DNA of 34,557 bases from a virus, in the IMG/VR virus record IMGVR_UViG_3300031841_003649, positions 1 through 34,557 of that record; one strand, written 5' to 3'. Position 1 is the first letter of the stretch. Each line of letters opens with the position of its first letter. Both the position numbers and the translations under genes were made by a program. Below are positions 30,396-34,557 of the stretch, piece after piece. Below the pieces are notes generated by a model. The model was not told the origin of the DNA, made no database searches, and saw only the letters and a list, made by a program, of their open reading frames with translations.

Positions 30396-30687
30396 GATAA
30401 GTGATTCAGGAGGATATACGAGTGGAGGAGTCTCTGTCGCTCGCGATAATACCGACTTCGACTCGCTGACTGAAGATGACACGAACGACGAGTCCGTTCT
30501 TCAGATTAAAGACCTCGAGTTTTCCGGTGAGTTCTCCGGCGCTCGGTTCGCTGTTCTGACCGACGACAACGCGACGGTATCTTCGAGAGAAGTTCTCGCG
30601 TTCTGGTCACTTGGATCCAGTGATGTCGCTGTTTCATCTGGTCAGACTTACACTCTCCAGAATTGCACAATTAAGGCGACGGAGTAG
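30253..30687 (+). CDS. Virion-associated protein, conserved phage type
   Basis: 144 residues: FYVALVSNTNAPTVDSNLMSDLSEISDSGGYTSGGVSVARDNTDFDSLTEDD...IKDLEFSGEFSGARFAVLTDDN...REVLAFWSLGS. I recall this beta-rich pattern as a recurrent phage structural protein in tail or appendage operons. GGGAGG precedes the ATG. First gene of the right-end structural operon (30253-34478). Confidence 0.78.
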   Translation: MAVTNRGKKKILDMAFRNATEPSNFYVALVSNTNAPTVDSNLMSDLSEISDSGGYTSGGVSVARDNTDFDSLTEDDTNDESVLQIKDLEFSGEFSGARFAVLTDDNATVSSREVLAFWSLGSSDVAVSSGQTYTLQNCTIKATE

Positions 30688-30690
30688 TCT

Positions 30691-31470
30691 GTGGAGTTAC
30701 TGATCAAGATCAACAATTCAGGCGACTCTCCTCTCGATTATCAGGATGGAGATGTCGTCGACGCGATATCATTGTCGACGATCAGACTCGACCACGCCTC
30801 CCGATTATGCGATCCCGACCTTCATCCCTTCGATGATGTGTCGGGTCTTCGCGTGGGAGGAACTGTCCTCGAGAAGTATCTGTCGAAGGTGAAGCGATAC
30901 AAGTTCGAGCGACTGAACGATCGCGAGGTGAAGCGAACGGATCTCACGACTGGAGTCGAGTCTCTGATCAGTGACGAACCGAACGAAGAAGGAGAGCATC
31001 TATTCGCAGAGATATTTATCGCGAAGGGACTCAGGAGTGATCGTCACCTATTCTTCGGCTCTCAGGGTCTCGAGTATTGGTTCGGAGGCGCTCGTCCTTT
31101 TATCGATCACTCTGAAGTCTGGGACGCGATCGAAGGAGACCTCGGTGTGTCGAGGGAGATCTATTCTACGTGGGACTTCAGTCCTCTCGAGATGATGAAC
31201 TTCCTCCCGATGAAGGTCGAGGGAAGTTCTGAACTGTCAGACGGGACGACTGACGAACGTCGGTCGCCTCTGGTCGAGGTCGTGGGATTCGATGATGAAC
31301 TCGGAGACATTATTGAAACGAGAGCGAAGCGAAAGTGGAGCGTCCCTTATTGGGATCTGACTCAGGACATCGGCGTCGCAGTCGACGACGTCAGAAACTT
31401 ATCGAAGGAAGTCGACGCACGATATCAGGCGACACAGATCGACGCGACTACATTCGAGAAGGAGATATAA
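30691..31470 (+). CDS. Hypothetical structural protein
   Basis: 259 residues, acidic, with no recognised domain. It contains LRSDRHLFFGSQGLEYWFGGARPFIDHSEVWDAIEGDL and a conserved-looking C-terminus ending in a coil (VDDVRNLSKEVDARYQ). GTG start three bases after the previous stop; it ends where the fibre gene begins. Operon position implies a virion or appendage protein. Confidence 0.72.
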   Translation: MELLIKINNSGDSPLDYQDGDVVDAISLSTIRLDHASRLCDPDLHPFDDVSGLRVGGTVLEKYLSKVKRYKFERLNDREVKRTDLTTGVESLISDEPNEEGEHLFAEIFIAKGLRSDRHLFFGSQGLEYWFGGARPFIDHSEVWDAIEGDLGVSREIYSTWDFSPLEMMNFLPMKVEGSSELSDGTTDERRSPLVEVVGFDDELGDIIETRAKRKWSVPYWDLTQDIGVAVDDVRNLSKEVDARYQATQIDATTFEKEI

Positions 31471-33846
31471 GTGGCGACCGTTAAAACATCAATCGGTAAG
31501 GGCGGGACGCTCGGATCGTCGACTCCGAGTTCCTGTTCCGGATCGTCGAGTCCTTACGACGTGACCTTCCCTTCAACTCCTACAGGATCGACTGTAGGGG
31601 ATCTTGTCACGATCTCAGATGATGCGACTTATTATTCGACCTTTACTTATCTCATCACGGCGATCGATACTTCAGGATCTAATCCTGTCGTGACCTTGAA
31701 GTATCTCTCCGACAATGGATCAAACGGAGATACAAGTCCCTGTTCACTCCAGACGATGGATTATGAAACCTACTCATATGAACAGGCGGCGGGATCATTC
31801 AAGAGAGCCTATTCAACGATTACAGCATGGGAGGCGGATCTCGACTCCTCTTCGATATATAATTTGAATGATATCGCGTCCGGAGAGATTCACGCGGACA
31901 ACTCGACCGCCTTTAATGAGTCGGTGACAATCAACGGAGGATCCTCTCTCGATGGAGTCATCCTCACAGTACACGAAGACAGTCGACACAATGGAACCGC
32001 CTATCCCGCGACAGGTGATAATCAGGTGACTGTAAAATATACAGGTTCAAACACCTCGACGATTCAGGTCTCTCGAAATGATGTTACGATCGAGTGGATC
32101 GAGTTCGACATGAGTTCCGGCGCAAATGCTAACAACAGAGCGATGACTGTAAACTCGACTGCGTATGAGAATATTCATATCCGGAGGAACATCGTTCACA
32201 ATCTGATCGGATCGTTCCCGATCGCGTTCAGAATTGAGGCGGGTAATTCATCGAGCGATAGTCGCTATTTAACAAATAACATTGTCTTCGATATTAATGA
32301 CAGTGACGACCGCGTGAAGGCTTTCCTGACTTTGAGTCAGTACGCGACATATTTTTACAACAATACGACATATCTAATCCGAACGGGTCGATCAGATAAA
32401 GACGCGTATTCATATTTCAATAATACTTATTCAGCGATGATCGTGAAGAACTGTCTCGGGATCATGACCTCCTCGACAGGCTCGGAATATTTCCTCGGTA
32501 ATGCTGGGACGGCGGACTATAACGCGACCGACCTCTCTTCCGCTGGAGGAGGTTCGAACGACCTCACAAGTCTCTCGACGTCTGTGTTCGTCAGTGTCAC
32601 CTCTGGAGCCGAAGATCTTCATCTCGCGAGCGGATCTGATCCAATCGGTGAAGGAGTAGATCTCGGAACTGTCGGAGGAGTGAACATCGACATCGATGGA
32701 CGCGACCGCGACGCGACTGGCGACATTTGGGACATCGGAGCAGATCAGACCGCTCCGACTATCATTTACAACACACCGACCGCGATCGACGTATCAGTCG
32801 TGACATCGGATCCATCTGGATCGCTGGATGGTTTCTCGGCGTCTCCTGTGGCTTCCTCGATGTCTCTGGTCTCATCGGATCCATCTGGATCTCTGGATGG
32901 GTTCTCAGCGTCTCCTGTGGCTTCAGATCTGTCTGTTGTGACATCAGATCCGTCTGGATCTCTGGGATCGTTCTCAGCGTCTCCTGTGGCTTCAGATCTG
33001 TCGATTGTGACATCAGATCCATCTGGATCTCTGGGATCGTTCTCAGCGTCTCCTGTGTCTTCAGGTCTGTCGATTGTGACATCTGATCCGTCTGGATCAC
33101 TGGATGGGTTCTCAGCGTCTCCTGTGGCTTCAGATCTGTCGATTGTGACATCAGATCCATCTGGATCTCTGGGATCGTTCACAGCGTCCCCTGTGGCGTC
33201 ATCGATGTCAGTCATGACAGTCGACCCGACGACTGATCTGTCGGGTGACACTTCATCCTCTCCCGATGCGATCGCGATAACTGTGGCGACTGCCGACCCT
33301 GTGAGTGTGATCCGTCAAATCCCTGAAGCGATCGATCTGTCGATCGTGACATCGAATCCATCCGGATCTCTGGGATCGTTCACAGTGTCACCGACGCCTC
33401 TCGCGATGTCTCTGGTCTCATCTGATCCGTCTGGATCGCTGGGATCGTTCTCGGCGTCCCCTGTGTCTTCAGGTCTGTCGATTGTGACATCTGATCCATC
33501 TGGATCTCTGGATGGTTTCTCAGCGACTCCTGTGGCTTCATCGATGTCTCTGGTCTCATCTGATCCGACGACTCTTCATCGCATATTCAACACACCGACG
33601 ACGATCGAGATGTCTGTGGTGACTACTGATCCGGATGATCTGTTCAGTTCCTTCTCAGCGTCTCCCGATCCCTCGTTATTCAAACTACAAACGACACTCG
33701 GACGCGGACATCTGTTCGGAGTGTTATATATCGACGCTCCCTTTATCTCTCTCGCGAGAGTAGAGAGTCCGAAGATCAGTTCATCATCGATCGACTCGAC
33801 GATCTACGTCGCGACGATCTCAGATCCTAGCATGGAGAATAAATAA
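31471..33846 (+). CDS. Large tail fibre/spike with beta-helix and tandem repeats
   Basis: 791 residues, GTG start. Residues about 100-300 have right-handed beta-helix character (VSRNDVTIEWIEFDMSS, NIHIRRNIVHNLIG, SRYLTNNIVFDIND, YNNTTYLI), ending in INIDGRDRDATGDIWDIGADQ, a motif found in many parallel-beta-helix proteins. Residues about 446-700 are a tandem repeat of about 23 residues (SDPSGSLxxFSASPVASxLSxVT). A non-repetitive tip (about 700-791) follows. Most likely the receptor-binding fibre, with helix, shaft and tip. No enzyme motif. Confidence 0.82.
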   Translation: MATVKTSIGKGGTLGSSTPSSCSGSSSPYDVTFPSTPTGSTVGDLVTISDDATYYSTFTYLITAIDTSGSNPVVTLKYLSDNGSNGDTSPCSLQTMDYETYSYEQAAGSFKRAYSTITAWEADLDSSSIYNLNDIASGEIHADNSTAFNESVTINGGSSLDGVILTVHEDSRHNGTAYPATGDNQVTVKYTGSNTSTIQVSRNDVTIEWIEFDMSSGANANNRAMTVNSTAYENIHIRRNIVHNLIGSFPIAFRIEAGNSSSDSRYLTNNIVFDINDSDDRVKAFLTLSQYATYFYNNTTYLIRTGRSDKDAYSYFNNTYSAMIVKNCLGIMTSSTGSEYFLGNAGTADYNATDLSSAGGGSNDLTSLSTSVFVSVTSGAEDLHLASGSDPIGEGVDLGTVGGVNIDIDGRDRDATGDIWDIGADQTAPTIIYNTPTAIDVSVVTSDPSGSLDGFSASPVASSMSLVSSDPSGSLDGFSASPVASDLSVVTSDPSGSLGSFSASPVASDLSIVTSDPSGSLGSFSASPVSSGLSIVTSDPSGSLDGFSASPVASDLSIVTSDPSGSLGSFTASPVASSMSVMTVDPTTDLSGDTSSSPDAIAITVATADPVSVIRQIPEAIDLSIVTSNPSGSLGSFTVSPTPLAMSLVSSDPSGSLGSFSASPVSSGLSIVTSDPSGSLDGFSATPVASSMSLVSSDPTTLHRIFNTPTTIEMSVVTTDPDDLFSSFSASPDPSLFKLQTTLGRGHLFGVLYIDAPFISLARVESPKISSSSIDSTIYVATISDPSMENK
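32806..33575 (+). repeat. Tandem repeat of about 69 bp inside the fibre gene
   Basis: About ten to twelve units of some 23 codons, each starting S-D-P-S-G-S-L; six in a row are very close, then two diverged, three close, and two diverged. The DNA units are nearly identical (GGATCTCTGGGATCGTTC and variants), so copy number could change by recombination. Confidence 0.9.
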
Positions 33847-34478
33847 TGCCGACTCGACTTAAAGACTCACTAGGTGATCATGTCAGTGTAAACGCTGGAG
33901 AGTCCTGCAATCTTAAAGGGACACTGAAGGACACAGAAGGGAACGCGATCACGTCTCCCCAAACGCTGAAGATCACTCTCTATGATCAGAAGTCGGGCGT
34001 CGTGGTAAACTCACGGAAGGATCAGTCTGTTCTCAATGAGAACGGAGGAGTCGTCACGTCCGGAGCGTACACGATCGAACTCGATCCAGATGACACTGCT
34101 ATCATCGGAGACGTGAAGGAGAAGGAGACACAGATCAGGGTCGTCCGTCTCTCCTTCACTTGGAACGATGGGGACAGTGTCCGGACAGGGATTGAAGAGT
34201 TCGAGATCCCGATCGAGCAAATGAAGGAGACGATCGGAGTCGGTTCAGGATCCGAACAAGTCACGATCACGATCACAGACGCGGACGGAAGTCCTGTCCC
34301 AGACGTCGAGGTGTATGTGACAACAGACGAAGCGGGATCGAATGTCGTCGCCGGTGTGGTGATGACAGGAGCGAACGGACAGACCCCTTCGATCTATCTC
34401 GACGCAGGAACTTATTATCGATTCGCGACTCGAGAGGGTTATTCATTCACAAATCCGACAGAGATCGTCGTGAGTTGA
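33846..34478 (+). CDS. Two-domain Ig-like appendage protein (BppU-like N-terminus)
   Basis: 210 residues. Residues 1-125 are a beta sandwich opening NAGESCNLKGTLKDTEGNAITSPQTLKITLYDQKSG, as in BppU-like upper baseplate domains. Residues 135-210 (VTITITDADGSPVPDVEVYVTTDEAGSN...TGANGQTPSIYLDAGTYYRFATREGYSF) form a carboxypeptidase-regulatory-like Ig domain. It overlaps the fibre by one base and probably joins or decorates it. Last gene before the right-end terminator. Confidence 0.75.
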   Translation: MPTRLKDSLGDHVSVNAGESCNLKGTLKDTEGNAITSPQTLKITLYDQKSGVVVNSRKDQSVLNENGGVVTSGAYTIELDPDDTAIIGDVKEKETQIRVVRLSFTWNDGDSVRTGIEEFEIPIEQMKETIGVGSGSEQVTITITDADGSPVPDVEVYVTTDEAGSNVVAGVVMTGANGQTPSIYLDAGTYYRFATREGYSFTNPTEIVVS

Positions 34479-34512
34479 TCCGAATAGGATCAACTCGGGG
34501 AAAATGTTTTTT
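34472..34512 (+). terminator. Terminator at the right end
   Basis: GAGTTGATCC (34472-34481) pairs perfectly with GGATCAACTC (34487-34496) around a 5-base loop. A run of six T's follows ten bases later (34507-34512). The gap before the T's makes it less classical, but the stem and position are good. Confidence 0.75.
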
Positions 34513-34544
34513 CTAGGTTCTTATTTGGAATCTAGAGAGTTAAG

Positions 34545-34557
34545 AGATCGGAAGAGC
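34545..34557. other. Sequencing adapter, right end
   Basis: AGATCGGAAGAGC is the universal start of the Illumina TruSeq adapter. It is not phage sequence; the genome sequence ends at about 34544. Confidence 0.95.

Noticed and set aside
32762-33251. Two long minus-strand open frames across the fibre repeat
   Set aside because: They only mirror the tandem repeat in other frames; no ribosome site, and the plus-strand fibre explains the DNA.
1-34557. tRNA, rRNA, integrase or attachment sites
   Set aside because: No cloverleaf, rRNA-like stretch, or tyrosine/serine recombinase motif was found on reading both strands; nothing supports lysogeny except the XRE regulator.

Overview
The window is a nearly complete genome, or genome-length contig, of a tailed double-stranded DNA phage. 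It has siphovirus architecture: terminase, lambda-type portal, protease/scaffold, HK97-fold capsid, tail terminator, tail tube, tail assembly chaperones with a frameshift site, tape measure protein, and no sheath or contractile baseplate genes. Genes are tightly packed, mostly on the plus strand, often overlapping by 1-8 bases, with Shine-Dalgarno starts. No integrase, tRNA, rRNA, CRISPR array or insertion sequence was seen. The host cannot be named with confidence. Several virion proteins (15.6-19.1 kb) resemble families I associate with phages of Planctomycetes or related bacteria; this is an inference from memory. Both contig ends carry Illumina adapter sequence (1-7 and 34545-34557), so the phage sequence is about 8-34544 and the ends may be true physical termini.

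Layout. (1) 48-2375: large terminase and a small zinc-ribbon/AT-hook protein. (2) 2403-6225: an accessory island of three transcription units, each headed by a nearly identical ~95 bp promoter-leader module and two of them closed by strong terminators. It carries an ArdC-type antirestriction protein, a Cys-His-Asp papain-like protein and four or more unknowns. (3) 6220-7106: two minus-strand genes including a metallophosphoesterase. (4) 7231-18256: head, tail and virion genes. (5) 18297-20085: a beta-rich surface protein and four small genes, three with membrane segments (probable holin/lysis region, but no endolysin is recognised). (6) 20101-30198: replication and regulation, headed by the fourth copy of the same promoter module: two different AEP-type primase-polymerases, SNF2-like and UvrD-like helicases, a VRR-NUC nuclease, a DUF3310 protein, an XRE repressor, and two CsrA/RsmA-like RNA-binding proteins. 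An AT-rich 184 bp gap (27929-28112) with palindromes and repeated TTCACT motifs is the best origin candidate. (7) 30253-34478: virion surface and fibre genes, including a fibre with a ~23-residue tandem repeat, closed by a terminator.

How it fits together. The four promoter modules carry paired 10-bp operator-like palindromes (AACTGTAGTT over the -35, AACTATAGTT over the -10). They link the accessory island to the replication operon as one early regulon, with the unknown island genes as candidate anti-defence or takeover factors alongside ArdC. The XRE gene at 21600 is followed by a promoter with a related operator pair. That promoter drives a CsrA-like gene whose leader shows three textbook CsrA-type sites, one in a hairpin pentaloop, suggesting post-transcriptional autoregulation. 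The CsrA pair, their leader and the shared early module are the most interesting unexplained biology here.
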